Assembly: GCA_022494885.1 (NCBI GenBank)
Contig: JAGVSM010003925.1
Location: 1-64,000 of the forward strand
Direction of reading: 5' to 3'
From: Micrasema longulum
Taxonomy: Eukaryota; Arthropoda; Insecta; Trichoptera; Brachycentridae
Length of the DNA stretch: 64,000 nucleotides
Position numbers and translations under genes: made by a program. Positions 1 through 11,416 of the stretch are shown here, in pieces. The notes under the pieces were generated by a model. The model saw only the letters and a list, made by a program, of their open reading frames with translations, ran no database searches and had not been told where the DNA came from. Numbering within the stretch: position 1 is the first letter of the stretch; each line of letters begins with the position of its first letter.

Positions 1-889
1 TTTTTTGGATGTAAAAAAGTTTGTATTTAAACGTTTACAAACAGCATTCTTTTTTACGGATCCCAATCAGATAATTTTCTTAAATTTCTTATAATTTCTA
101 CCGATTTATTTCTTTTAACCAAAAAAATATTGACTGAAATTAAATCAATTTTTGAAAATTGCATTTTTAAACGAAATGACACCCTTGGTGAAAAGAGCAG
201 AGTTTGACGTTTGCGAAAAGAATTCTATTTTTGAAAATCAATTATTTCAAGTTTTGGATTTCAACCATAAACAAGTACCTAAATACTTACTTACCAACGA
301 AAAGTTACACCATTTATTTTACGTTTATCCGAAAGAATTTTACACGCTTTCAAAACACAATCAAGCATTTTAGTTTCGAATCAAATGCCAAGCTTACGAT
401 AAAACCTGGCTGGTGGTTAAATAACAACTTAATACGCATCGAGCAAGACTGGGCGGTTTGACCATAAGTAAAATGTAAATGTTAGACGGCTCAGGGTACG
501 TCACCGAATAGAACAACGAATCTGATTCTATGGTTACGTAAAAGCATTATAAACTAAAGTTTTGTAAGTATACACAATAATGTTTCATTTTAAGAGAAAA
601 AACGGTCTGACTTTCCTTTATACAAACGTATTCCAGTATTTAATCTCTGGATTATGGCTCTTAAGCAGTGATTTATTCATTTATTTATTTTAGTTAGCCA
701 TAAGAGGCCAGGGATGCAGTTGTCTTTTTCGCACAGTATTGGGGAGACCGCAAGTCACGCATACCCTCGCAATTTATGTTATCCGGTACACAAAAATAGT
801 AATGTATATGTACATATTAAATCTGAACTAAATACAATAATTGATATCAAACTTTCGATTGTGTTCATTTAATAAATTTACGGGTATAT
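1..889. other. AT-rich intergenic, nothing recognised
   Basis: No coding, RNA or repeat signature recognised. Short open frames exist, as expected by chance in AT-rich DNA. A GC-richer patch lies near 690-780. Confidence 0.4.
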
Positions 890-940
890 ACTTATATCTA
901 GCAATAGCAAAGCATTGCCGGGTTCAGCTCGTTAAATATA
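890..940 (-). repeat. Short dispersed repeat, copy 1
   Basis: On the minus strand this reads AACCCGGCAATGCTTTGCT followed by ATTGCTAGATATAAGTA. A near-identical stretch lies on the plus strand at 59,022-59,066. Two matching copies 58 kb apart indicate a dispersed repeat, probably a transposon end; the family is not recognised. Confidence 0.5.
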
Positions 941-1008
941 AAACTACACTCGGTATCTAAGCTTGCCTACACTGTAGATATATCGTGAAGCTTTTTTAAT
1001 TTTTTTTA

Positions 1009-1165
1009 AAAGAAATGTTTGCGTTCTTATGATTTACCCAAGTATTTAATTTTGAGGGCCATTTTCAACGAGTTGTAAATAACTCACTATTAGAAAATGG
1101 GAATCAAGTTGGGGTAGAGTGGGATTCAGGGCCACGGACCTTTGATATGTGAGTCCAAGCTAGCT
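1009..1165 (-). mobile_element. tRNA-derived SINE-D, copy 1
   Basis: Minus-strand copy of a 160-bp family that begins with a tRNA-like head (ATCGGGTTGTAGTCCCGTGG, box-B-like GGTTCGAATCCC). It continues with a conserved body (ACTCGTTGAAAATGGCCCTC, AATATTTGGGTAAATTATAA). In this copy the head is damaged at the box B position. Six clear copies occur in the window. Confidence 0.65.
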
Positions 1166-1170
1166 GACAT

Positions 1171-2240
1171 CATTTTTTTATTAATTCGTTATTAAAACTA
1201 TTCCATTTTCGGGAAAGGTGCCTCTCAACAAAGTCGATTAAAATATTTTGAAATTAATTTTCACGCTTTTCATGTTTTCTAAAGTTTTAAGATGAAAATC
1301 CATTAATTTATTTGATTTAATATTTATGATTGGATGTATTAAAGGTATAAAAAAGAAGAAAGGTATTTTTATTTTATGTTTACAGCCAAAAAGCCCGACG
1401 TGGAGGAGATGAAGTATACCAAAATATATTAATATTCGTATATTTTTATATTCAATGTCACGCCTCAAGCGGTTTTTTACTTCAAGTCACGCGTTATGAT
1501 CTTACTTTTTATATGAAAGACACAAGATGGTTGAACAAAGACACGACACGATAGAACAAAACATGCGCCCTTGTTAAACACAAACGGAAGAAAAAGCTCC
1601 CCTCAATACCTCGCGAGAATTTTTCTATTAGATTATAGGGGCAGTAAAAAGATATGTAAAAAGAATATTATTAAGGGTGGTATTTCGAACAGACTTGAAT
1701 CGCGAAATGGTTACGAAAATTGCCGTTACTTTAACTCTTCAAATGGGAAATGGGTGCTCTGAAGTACTGTAACAGAAGTTGAATTGCAGGAAATTAATCT
1801 TGTTTCCAAACAAAACATCAATATAATATTACAAAAGTCAATGTAGCGGCTTTATTTGAGTAAAAGTTCAATTTTTCCATTCAAGCACTGTTTACAAAGT
1901 AATGAAAGTCAACTTAGGGGGAATTGCGTTATTCTGTAAAATAAATTACTAGCTATGATATTGATACGATATCTTTGTTTGTAAGTTTTTGCATTTATAT
2001 TTATCTCTCATTGTGTTTTCAACTTCAGGTCGATAACAACTCGTCTTTCCGCTGAAAATATTGTTACAAACACACGTACTGTTATGATTTGTCCAAGATT
2101 CAATTTCGAGGGAGTCGTTTGTCGGAAGAAAATTTCGCTCGACATTTATTGTATGGAAGAAAAGTACACATTAATCAAAATACAATGTTAATGAAATGTG
2201 AATATAAACTAATTAAATTAATTTAACATTGTTTTAAGTA
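1171..2240. other. Intergenic, mostly unassigned
   Basis: No gene seen. A short stretch at about 2,085-2,125 resembles part of the SINE-D body. The rest is AT-rich and unrecognised. Confidence 0.35.
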
Positions 2241-2748
2241 TATCCAAATGCTTGCAGACTGGCTGGATTTTTCCCTTAGGGAGTTTTTCATATTTGAATT
2301 TGTTGCAACAGAGAGGGAAAACATTTTTTAAAAGGGGATTTTGGAGTCTAGGCATTTACAGGGCTTATGACCTGTCATCGGCTGGTTTAAGTGACCACTT
2401 TACACACTGTGTAACATTCACCATTCTGCCTATGTTTGAACAACCAAATTTCTTCAACTTCTTCTGAAGTAAAAGAGCTGAAACCTTTATCATGCGGGTG
2501 AGATTCATCCGGCTGAACCAATTCACCTACTAGGCATCGCCTTTCCAATTTTGTAAACTTCTTCTTTTACCAGGTAATTAAATTATCAGATGTTCAAACA
2601 TAGGCAGAATGGTGAATGTTACGCAGTGTGTAAAGTGGCCACTTAAACCAGCCAATGACAGGTCATTAGCCCTGTAAATGCCTAGGCTTCCATATTCCTT
2701 TCTTGAAAATGTTTTCCTTATCTGTTGCAACAAATTTAAATAATTAAA
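2240..2748. mobile_element. FB1 foldback element, near-complete copy
   Basis: Two arms of about 170-190 bp in inverted orientation (roughly 2,280-2,450 and 2,585-2,750) flank a centre of about 130 bp. Landmarks repeated in all copies are TTTGTTGCAACAGAGAGGGA, GTCTAGGCATTTACAGGGCT, TGACCTGTCATTGGCTGGTT and CACACTGTGTAACATTCACC. At least ten full or partial copies occur in the window. The structure is that of a long-inverted-repeat non-autonomous DNA transposon; the superfamily is not assigned. Confidence 0.75.
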
Positions 2749-2819
2749 TAAATGCCTAAACATCAAACTAATGATAAAATAGATAATGATATTTCTATTC
2801 TTTTTTTTCTAAAAAAATA

Positions 2820-2990
2820 TAATATAAGCGTTCTTATAATTTACCCCAATATGTCACTTTTGGTGGCCGTTTTCAACGTAATATTAAATAACTCACTAGA
2901 AAATGGAAATCAAGTCGGGGTAGAGTGGGGTTCGAACCTTGGACCTCTGATCCATGAGTCCGCAACACTAGCTACGGGACTACAACCCGA
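2820..2990 (-). mobile_element. tRNA-derived SINE-D, copy 2
   Basis: Well-preserved minus-strand copy. The tRNA-like head ends at about 2,990, with a box-B-like TTCGAACC (plus-strand reading) near 2,931. The body with AACTCACTAGAAAATGG follows. It lies 70 bp from the FB1 copy. Confidence 0.75.
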
Positions 2991-2994
2991 TTTA

Positions 2995-3825
2995 AAAGTT
3001 TTTCAAAGTAGATTGTTCCAGTTGCCCACATTTAATAATTAGACTTTAAAAAACCATCATAATTATACGATTTTTTTAAACCCTAATCTACTAGTACCAT
3101 AAAAACAACTAATATATTTTATAAAAACTAACAAAAAATATCCGCTTAGCTTAAATCCAAAAAAATTAACACGCAAAACACATGTTTAAGTTTTTACCAC
3201 AGTAAAAGTAATAAAATTAAAATTCCGTTCTACCAAAAATGTCAGTAGAGAATCTCAATCTATCAATCCAATTTGGTTTTTTTTTTCAAAAAAAGATTCA
3301 GAAAACATTTTTTTTATTTCAAACAAGCAGAAGTAGACATTTTAACTGAGATAAATAAAGAAGATAAGATTCGATATTATCGCCGAATAAATTTCAAGTT
3401 AAAATAAAAACGATTAATTCTAGATTTCAGCATCCAAGTACTGGAGCATATTTTCGCCATTTTGTGAATAAAAATACATCAAAAGCACACCTACCCGCAC
3501 AATTTATAGGGTGTAACCGGAAGGAAGCTACTGCGGAGGAAATGCGAGTTTATTTACGGTTTCATTCAATAAATTAGTAGCAGTTATGTAAACAAATAGC
3601 CCGGATTCTGAATGTCACCGAAACTAACTTGTAAATAACTGCCGAAAGCCGAACGACACGATGTGATAAATTATTTCATACATAATATGTACTACATGAT
3701 ATGAACTTATATATATTTTGCTTCCCAGGTGCTAGGTAACTAAAATAATAATTTCACGACATAAATGTCGAATGCCATAGAAGCTAAAGCAATATTTGTT
3801 ATGAACTTAATCTAAGTTCTTAGTA
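2995..3825. other. AT-rich intergenic, nothing recognised
   Basis: Long A and T runs and no recognised repeat or gene. Confidence 0.35.
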
Positions 3826-3975
3826 TGTATGTAGTTTGTGTGTCCAGGCGGATGAATAATAACATGAAATCATGGTAAAATAAGTCCGCTTCGTTATGTA
3901 TTGATTGGCGTATTTATTAAACGTGCTTGAGGGCACAGGTTCGATTACTGGGAAGGAGGGCGTGAGAAGCATTCG
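3826..3975 (+). mobile_element. SINE-B fragment
   Basis: Partial plus-strand copy of the SINE-B family. It has the leading GTGTCCAGGCGGATGAAT, a degenerate tRNA-like segment and a box-B-like GGTTCGATTACTGG near 3,930. The tail is missing. Confidence 0.55.
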
Positions 3976-4029
3976 GTTTATTTTCAATCTCCAAAAATAT
4001 GACCATGTATCACCTTTTCGCACTGGACT

Positions 4030-5475
4030 CTAAAGACTTCGTTTTAATCAGCGCATTAACTAGCAATCTCTCTTACTTTTTATAACATTCTTCATTTATA
4101 TTATAACTTACGCACTGAAATATGTTGGTGAGAATGTCACTTACCTTTCAAATCGTGTTCTATCACTTTGCTCTTCTCAGGAGAGAACTTTTCCATTCTT
4201 TAACATACCACATAATTTTTCAAACGAGCTAACACCTTATAAAAGTCCATGCTTGTCTGCAAACATTTGGAATCTGGACTAAATCAATTTTTTTTTTCAA
4301 GAATTCACTCAAACCCGAATTTTCAGGGTTGATCGTTTTTCCTTCAATACAGGGTATTATAACGCTTTTTCTCGCATGTGTTGATAGGAGAACAAATAAT
4401 ATGAAAACTGCGAGAAACATTATTCATTTGTTTATTTCGTAAATTTATTGCATAATATTTAATACCAGGAAATCCATTTAAAACTAATGGATTAGAAAAT
4501 AAATACGAAGCGTTCTTTGGTTAGGATGGTCTCCATCTTCATCTTCATTGATATTGAAGAATAGAATAGTTTTACAATTATTATTTCCTAAGAAGATTTC
4601 TTGTATATATCTGCCTTTTGCTTTCATTTTGTTCATATTTTAAGTTTATTTCTCAATATGTTTGTAGGAAAAACTTTTTTGGTAAAATTTGTTAAACTCC
4701 TTGTCATTTTTGTAACTCACAGGCTGTGGGGTAATAAAAAGAATAACTGGCCCAGTTGCAGTTTGTTCTGTGTATGTTTATGTAAGTGTTGCTATTAGTC
4801 TGCTATTGTTCAAAAATTCCATAAATAAATAATGGTTCCTTTGTCATTCGCACCACTATGAAAATGAATTTAATTATGTTCATTATCTGTGATTTATTGA
4901 TAGGTCATTAAATTTGACCATTAAAGCATATTTAATGACCTTTGAATCAATACATTAAAATATTTCGCTGCTTCCGTAAACAGTTAAAGAAAATACGTTT
5001 CGTTTTAAACTCAGTAATTTCTAGATATCGTTCGTAAACAACGCCATTATAAAATTACTTGAAGCTCAGCTTACGCCTTAAAATAAAACTTTTTGAGAAA
5101 TTGTTTTAATATTCTGTAATTACTTTGCAAAATCTTACGATTTTGAAAAGAGAAAAATGAAAAGTTACGTGGTCTCTCAATTAAAATCTTTTGATACAAC
5201 TTTTATCAATAATTGTTAAATTCGAGTTATGAAATACTTCGGATATTTATTTCTCTCTTAATTGAATTTCACTTAAAAATCTTCCAATTTCTTTTTTAAA
5301 TGTTATATCAAAATACATTTTTTTTTGAACAAGAAGGTTATTTAAAAATAAATTTATTGCTTTGTTAAATTATGTTTGTGATTATAATGCACTTTTCAAA
5401 CATCAAAGTTTAGACGTGTATTTGCATAAATTCACATTAGATTGATTTATTTAAATCTTCAGGTATAAAGAATAC
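4030..5475. other. Intergenic with one short perfect inverted repeat
   Basis: No gene recognised. AGGTCATTAAAT at 4,902-4,913 and its exact complement at 4,930-4,941 form a 12-bp perfect stem with a 16-nt loop, possibly a small MITE remnant. The rest is unassigned. Confidence 0.4.
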
Positions 5476-5477
5476 GT

Positions 5478-5695
5478 ACTTTTTTACCCATCTAATGATG
5501 CATAGGGCACTGCATTGGTACGTTAATTGATCATTTTGGTTTCACGAAGGTAAGATGATTAGTCTTACGCTTCAGATGACGTTCCGGGAACTATGAATAA
5601 TTTCGGTGTAAAAACACCTTTTTAAATAAATATTTACCTAGATCTCTTGCATGGTGGTAGGCAACGGGCTAACCACTACACCACGAGAACGTATA
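5478..5695 (-). mobile_element. SINE-B, minus-strand copy
   Basis: The tail motif TGCATAGGGCACTGCATTGG is at 5,498-5,517. The tRNA-like segment with a mutated box A (CCACTACACCACGAG, plus strand) is at about 5,675. The head is missing at the right end. An internal deletion removed box B. Confidence 0.65.
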
Positions 5696-5699
5696 AGTC

Positions 5700-6076
5700 G
5701 GCTTTATTGCTAAAAGCAATATCTTCTAGCCAACCAAAAGCAACGTTGGTCAAAAATTTGTACTAAAGAACAAAATACTTATCAAAAGATACTTACATAA
5801 AGAAACCTAATTAATTAAAAAATAACAGTTGTTTATAAATGGGGAGATTTCGCATATAGACATTATAAAAGTACTTTATTTTTTTTACAACACAGTCTGT
5901 AGGGAGTGTACAGTGTACATATTACATTAGCATGCGAAATTTTAAATGCTTTTACTATCGTGAACTGCTATATTTCCTAGTTATTGTCCTAAGTTTTCAG
6001 CGAGACCACATTTAAGACATATTTTTTTCAGATTTTAGTTTAATGCCGCATCTTTACATGCACGGTTTCCAGTCCA
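5700..6076. other. Intergenic, nothing recognised
   Basis: AT-rich stretch between a SINE-B copy and the M1 MITE. No supported feature. Confidence 0.35.
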
Positions 6077-6798
6077 GGGCCCCGATTACAATTGGAAGTT
6101 AACAGAGTTATCTTTTTTTTTTTTTTTTGTAAATCATATAACACAAAGCTTTTCACAAGTACAATACGTTGAATTACATTCCCAGGAGTTACAACTCGAT
6201 TCGGGACATAAATAATATTAACTTTTAAAAATAATACATATTGAAAAACAAAAAAGAAACAAAGCAAGTTTAGTACCTTTATAACTAAACATAGCGCAAC
6301 AATATATACGCCAAAAACCTTTTCTTACAGAAACAGAATAAATATATTTAAAAAAACGCTTTTAAGGATAAAAAAAAAGTGGTTAATCTACTAAGGGAGA
6401 TAAGATCATTAACATCACATGCCATGCAGATGATGCTGCCATAGTGATGATGATAATATATCCATCTCAGTTAGTAAACATCTGGATGCCTAAGATATGT
6501 CGTAAAGTACAATGAACACATGATTATTGGAAAATAATTCGGATATACAAAACGTGTGTCAGACCGATTATAGTGTATACAATATAGGCGAGGACTGTCT
6601 ATAAAGAAAAACCGATATTTGTGTACGAAAATTAGTATATTTGCATGAACATTTAAAGTATCTTCATCGGTAACCTATAATTGAACAGGTTTAGAAGAAA
6701 AAATTGTATGCACATTCTGCTTTGCATACAGAAAACAAAATTTTACTTTTTAGATAAAATTTAAGATAAATGTTAACTTCCCATTGTAATCGGGGCCC
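6077..6798. mobile_element. M1 MITE, interrupted copy with matching TIRs
   Basis: The left end begins GGGCCCCGATTACAATTGGA and the right end is its inverted counterpart, with one mismatch in 27 bp (AATTGG against AATGGG). The interior matches the about 230-bp units at 15.8-16.4 kb at its two ends only. About 470 bp from a poly-T run at 6,112 to about 6,590 are extra and contain reverse-transcriptase-like sequence, so the MITE appears to have been interrupted by another insertion. Confidence 0.7.
6395..6595 (+). pseudogene. Decayed reverse-transcriptase fragment
   Basis: The plus-strand translation contains HADDAAIV, resembling the catalytic ADD motif of non-LTR reverse transcriptases. About 45 codons downstream is VRPIIVYTI, resembling the thumb-region motif vRPvvlYg. 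No long open frame remains, and the spacing suggests deletions. It lies wholly inside the insertion in the M1 MITE. Assignment rests on two short motifs and is tentative. Confidence 0.35.
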
Positions 6799-7195
6799 AC
6801 GATATTAATTGAATCATGCCAGTGTAAAGAAGTGATAGATGTGCTATTTTAAGTGTTCAAAAAAAACATAATTTATTAGCAATGAAATACATATTTATAA
6901 ATAGAATAGTAAACAAAAAATCCCACAAAGACACGGCCTGTTCGTGGGTATACAAGAAATGTTTCTGAATTTTATGCTCATATAATATAAACATATATAA
7001 TATTTTTGTATAATTTTAGAAAGAGAAAAGAAAACATTCTGTAAAAGATTAGGAGGTACTTTTTTATTTTTTAGTATTTAAAAAGATAAAAATATTGCTT
7101 ATTATTAAAGGAAAACAAAATATATCATTGAAAAAAAGAGTTGATTAGTTTAGTTTGAATCCAGGATAGTGCGTGTTTTTTATATATGGGATAAA

Positions 7196-8481
7196 CCCCT
7201 CACCACATAGATTATTTTTTTCTATCTAAAAAAAATGTTATGTACTTAAAAATCTGGAAAAAATAAAATAAAAAATATATTTTGTTTTTTATTTGAATAA
7301 GAGAAGATAATAAATCAAGCCATATCTGGCTTTAGATGCATTAAAAACATTAAGTATAACTTGGCCATATTTGGCACTTCATGCAGTAGTGACCTAGACT
7401 ATACCCGTTTAGATAGTTTAAAGGGCTCTTTATTTTAAAAAAGACAGATAAAGTACAAATTTAAAAAAAACAATAACAGCAAAACAATCTGATATAATAT
7501 GAAGTTTTAAGAAATATATTACAATTTATGGAAATCGAAAAAAAAGTTTCTATCTTTATTTATGCACAAATACGATTCAATTTATTTTTTTGGGTACTGT
7601 TTCAGATCCCAAAAAGTTGATTCGTTCTGAGAATAAATCGTGTTTTCTTCTGTCCACTCAATGAAATTTTCCGTCCCCATCTTCTTAATATTTTTTTTCC
7701 TTTTCGTTGAAGATGGCCTATTCGTGGTAGATTCTTCAATATTCAGCGGATCTTGTAAATTTGGAGGCTCCTAAACAGTATATGAATGGTCTTCAGATTG
7801 AGACTCCAATTCTGGTTCACATATTATTATAATATTGTCGATATTTTTTTTTTTATTATTTTCATTTATGTGGTCAGAATCATCGGATAGGAATTCACAA
7901 TCACTCTCACCGGGAATTTTAAAACATACTTTCGAGCCATAAAATGAGCATGGATCCATTTTTCTGTTTTTTTTTGCTTATAACAAATAATAATATGTAA
8001 TTTATGAATATATCTTTGAGTGCATACAGGGCCAGATGTGGCCAATGTAAATACAACGTTGACTGCATAGAAAGACATATTCGGCAATATATATGTAACC
8101 CTAAACGCATTCAAAGTCACATTTGGCCGTATAAATAAAACACATAATTGTGATGATAAATTATATAAAACTCACCAAATTATTATTAAATGTATTAACT
8201 TATATTCTATCTTAGTGTAGTATTTAAATTTTACTTGAACCGTCAGTTTTAATTAAATTAAACACGTTTAAACACTCAACAGTTTGGAAGACGCGACTGT
8301 CGCCGTTGCAAACACACTCACCAAGTAGTTAGTTGAGATATTTGCCGTAAGATAGCACCGATAGACGCATATTGTATTACCAAATATGGGATCATATGCA
8401 GTTTGACCAAAAATATTTGGAAATAATTAATAAAAATATTTTAAAGTTCGGACCATATATGGGTTTATATGCGGTAAGGGG
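7196..8481 (-). mobile_element. piggyBac-like non-autonomous element
   Basis: The ends are CCCCTCACCACATA and, inverted, CCCCTTACCGCATA, flanked by TAAA at 7,192-7,195 and TTAA at 8,482-8,485. The CCC start next to TTAA is the piggyBac hallmark. Repeated subterminal motifs of the type CCATATNTGG plus ATGC occur near both ends. A transposase N-terminal remnant sits inside on the minus strand, and the rest of the transposase is missing. The insertion point is verified by an uninterrupted paralogue of the host LINE at about 17.9 kb. Confidence 0.75.
7590..7959 (-). pseudogene. piggyBac-type transposase N-terminal remnant
   Basis: The minus-strand reading from 7,959 gives an acidic N-terminal region containing CEFLSDDSDHINENN. 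After one in-frame stop near 7,771 it continues with a basic patch (SSTKRKKNIKK) and IEWTEENTIYSQNES. An acidic leader, then a basic patch, then a W-rich segment before the catalytic domain is the usual start of piggyBac (DDE_Tnp_1_7) transposases. The catalytic DDD domain is absent, so no activity is possible. The family call is inferred mainly from the element's TTAA and TIR context. Confidence 0.5.
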
Positions 8482-8555
8482 TTAACGAAATATCGTCAGT
8501 AAGAAAAAAATAATAATTCGGGCCTATAAAATATGCATGTCTCTCTGCTAGCCTG

Positions 8556-8965
8556 TTGTACGTATTTAAGGATGAGGAATATGCCACTGCATTGATAAAC
8601 CAAATTCAGCGTATTTCAATTAGATGTTACATGTTGGTAAGCGCCCTTGAGGTATTTTGTTATGAAAATGGCGCTTTACAAGTTATCCATAATAATAATA
8701 ATAAGGTGATAAGTCTCACACTTGTGCCTGTCTAGAAACAATTTGCGTAAACAACCATCAGTATTATTATTTCACATCCACCATCCCAGGAATCGAACTA
8801 AGAATCTTAAAAATGGTAGGTTAAAACGCCAACCACTACATTACGAGGCGATTTCGATTTTTAGGATTTTTACATGAGTAGTACAGGAGTCGAAAACACT
8901 CGTCCAGGTTCTATTTCACACACATAACTGTATTCTTCACCCGCCTTGACACAGACAAAATGTAC
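8556..8965 (-). mobile_element. SINE-B, long minus-strand copy
   Basis: From left to right: tail (GCCACTGCATTGATAAACCA), an AAT-microsatellite interruption near 8,690, a tRNA-like segment with box-B-like GGAATCGAACT at about 8,790 and box A near 8,840, then the family head (TTCTATTTCACACACATAAC) to 8,965. Retention of head and tail makes this one of the fullest copies. Confidence 0.7.
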
Positions 8966-9057
8966 AGTAAATAAACTTTATTCTAATACACGTATAATAC
9001 AATCAGATACATCACTCACACGTCAATTAAGATTTCAGCATTTGTACTTTATGAAAG

Positions 9058-9232
9058 TCAACAGATGGAATAATTTAACAAATATGGACTTTCAACTATA
9101 GGCAGAGTGGTAAATGTTACACAGTTTGTTTATTTGGCCACTTCAACCAACCAATGACATGTCACAAGCCCTGTCAACGCCTAGACGTACATATTTGTGT
9201 TTTAAAGATTTTCTCCGTGTCTCTCGTAATAG
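9058..9232 (+). mobile_element. FB1 fragment
   Basis: Right part of FB1: CAACAGATGGAATAAT, AGGCAGAGTGGTAAATGTTA and CAAGCCCTGTCAACGCCTAG. The left arm is absent. Diverged relative to the 2.2-kb copy. Confidence 0.6.
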
Positions 9233-9466
9233 TGTGAAAACATGATTTATAAGTTTTAAATAAATCCCCTATTTTCTATGAATATGGGAAATCAGTGGTA
9301 AAGACGTTAGAGGGGGAGATTATATTATGAAACGATTTATCACAGTGTGAAATGTAATCACGGGGCTCGTCCACCCCCTCGACCTCCAGATGCCTGAAGG
9401 AACACTGAATACTGAAATCTGAATTAAACAAATCTTTCAGGAGTTGATTGATTGACTGTAGACGGA

Positions 9467-11416
9467 AGGTATGTGATTTTTTTAACTAGTCAGAATCAGA
9501 AACAATTTTTCATCTTGCTAAAATTTCAAATCTTTACACAATTCAATTATAAAAAGGATAAGAACGGGATTTGCTTACAAACGTATAATTTCATCTATAT
9601 TTTTAATTAAATCGTCTTCAAAACGAATGGTATGTGATTTTTTTAACTAGTCAGAATCAGACACAATTTTTCATCTTGCTAAAATTTCAAATCTTTACAC
9701 AATTCAATTATAAAAGGATAAGAACAGGATTTTGCTTACAGGCAGTATAATTTCATCCTATATTATTTTTAGATTAAATCGTCTTCAAAACCAGATGGTA
9801 TGTGATTTTTTAACTAGTCAGAATCAGAAACAATTTTTCATCTTGCTAAGGAATTTTAAAATCTTTACTGTAATTCAATTTATAAAAGGATAAGAACAGG
9901 ATTTGCTTACAGGCAATATAGTACCATCTATATTTTTAATTAAGTCGTCTTCAAAACAGATGAGTATGCTTGATTTTTAACTAGTCAGAATCAGAAACAA
10001 TTTTCATCTTGCTAAAATTTCAAATCTTTACACAATTCAATTATAAAAAGATAAAGAGCAGGATTTGCCTAGGCAATATTATATAATTTCTACATCTATA
10101 TTTTTTAATTAAATCGTCTTTAAAACAGATGGTATGTGATTTTTTAACTAGTCAGAATCAGAAACAATTTTCATCTTGCTAAAATTTCAAATCTTTACAC
10201 AATTCAATTATAAAAAGGATAAGAACGGTATTTTCTTACAAACGTATAATTTCATCTATATTTTTAATTAAATCGTCTTCAAAACGAATGGTATGTGATT
10301 TTTTTAACTAGTCAGAATCAGAAACAATTTTTCATCTTGCTAAAATTTCAAATCTTTACACAATTCAATTATAAAAAGGATAAGAACGGGATTTGCTTAC
10401 AAACGTATAATTTTATCTATATTTTTAATTAAATCGTCTTCAAAACGAATGGTATGTGATTTTTTTAACTAGTCAGAATCAGAAACAATTTTTCATCTTG
10501 CTAAAATTTCAAATCTTTACACAATTCAATTATAAAAAGGATAAGAACGGGATTTGCTTACAAACGTATAATTTCATCTATATTTTTAATTAAATCGTCT
10601 TCAAAACGAATGGTATGTGATTTTTTTAACTAGTCAGAATCAGAAACAATTTTTCATCTTGCTAAAATTTCAAATCTTTACACAATTCAATTATAAAAAG
10701 GATAAGAACGGGATTTGCTTACAAACGTATAATTTCATCTATATTTTTAATTAAATCGTCTTCAAAACGAATGGTATGTGATTTTTTTAACTAGTCAGAA
10801 TCAGAAACAATTTTTCATCTTGCTAAAATTTCAAATCTTTACACAATTCAATTATAAATAGGATAAGAACGGGATTTGCTTACAAACGTATAATTTCATC
10901 TATATTTTTAATTAAATCGTCTTCAAAACGAATGGTATGTGATTTTTTTAACTAGTCAGAATCAGAAACAATTTTTCATCTTGCTAAAATTTCAAATCTT
11001 TACACAATTCAATTATAAAAAGGATAAGAACGGGATTTGCTTACAAACGTATAATTTCATCTATATTTTTAATTAAATCGTCTTCAAAACGAATGGTATG
11101 TGATTTTTTTAACTAGTCAGAATCAGAAACAATTTTTCATCTTGCTAAAATTTCAAATCTTTACACAATTCAATTATAAAAAGGATAAGAACGGGATTTG
11201 CTTACAAACGTATAATTTCATCTATATTTTTAATTAAATCGTCTTCAAAACAATGGTATGTGATTTTTTTAACTAGTCAGAATCAGAAACAATTTTTCAT
11301 CTTGCTAAAATTTCAAATCTTTACACAATTCAATTATAAAAAGGATAAGAACGGGATTTGCTTACAAACATATCATTTCATCTATATTTTTAATTAAATC
11401 GTCTTCAAAACGAATA
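9467..11416. repeat. 161-bp satellite array, about 12 units
   Basis: Successive occurrences of GGTATGTGATTTTT give unit starts at about 9,470, 9,631, 9,799, 9,965, 10,133, 10,292, 10,453, 10,614, 10,775, 10,936, 11,097 and 11,257. The last seven units have period 161 (one 160) and differ at only a few bases. The units starting at 9,631, 9,799, 9,965 and 10,133 vary from about 159 to 168 bp through scattered short indels. There are no unique spacers and no coding potential. It looks like a tandem satellite close to nucleosomal length. Confidence 0.92.

Larger units (their letters stand above)
6860..8555 (-). mobile_element. LINE J1 3' end, split by a piggyBac-like element
   Basis: The two parts, about 6,860-7,191 and 8,486-8,555, match in reverse orientation a continuous copy at 17.8-18.3 kb. 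Shared landmarks are CGAACAGGCCGTGTCTTTGTGGGA, given in part as CAGGCCGTGTCTTTGTGG, GATAGTGCGTG and AGACATGCATATTTTATAGG. The 3' UTR lies to the left. The coding part is only the last residues of a jockey-like ORF2. The middle is displaced by the 1.29-kb DNA transposon. Confidence 0.75.

Noticed and set aside
7866..8120. piggyBac C-terminal cysteine-rich domain in the 84-codon minus-strand frame
   Set aside because: The frame has too few cysteines and no CxxC-type pattern; only the N-terminal remnant at 7,590-7,959 is supportable.
9467..11416. CRISPR-like array
   Set aside because: The whole 161-bp unit repeats without unique spacers and no cas genes exist; it is a satellite in a eukaryotic genome.
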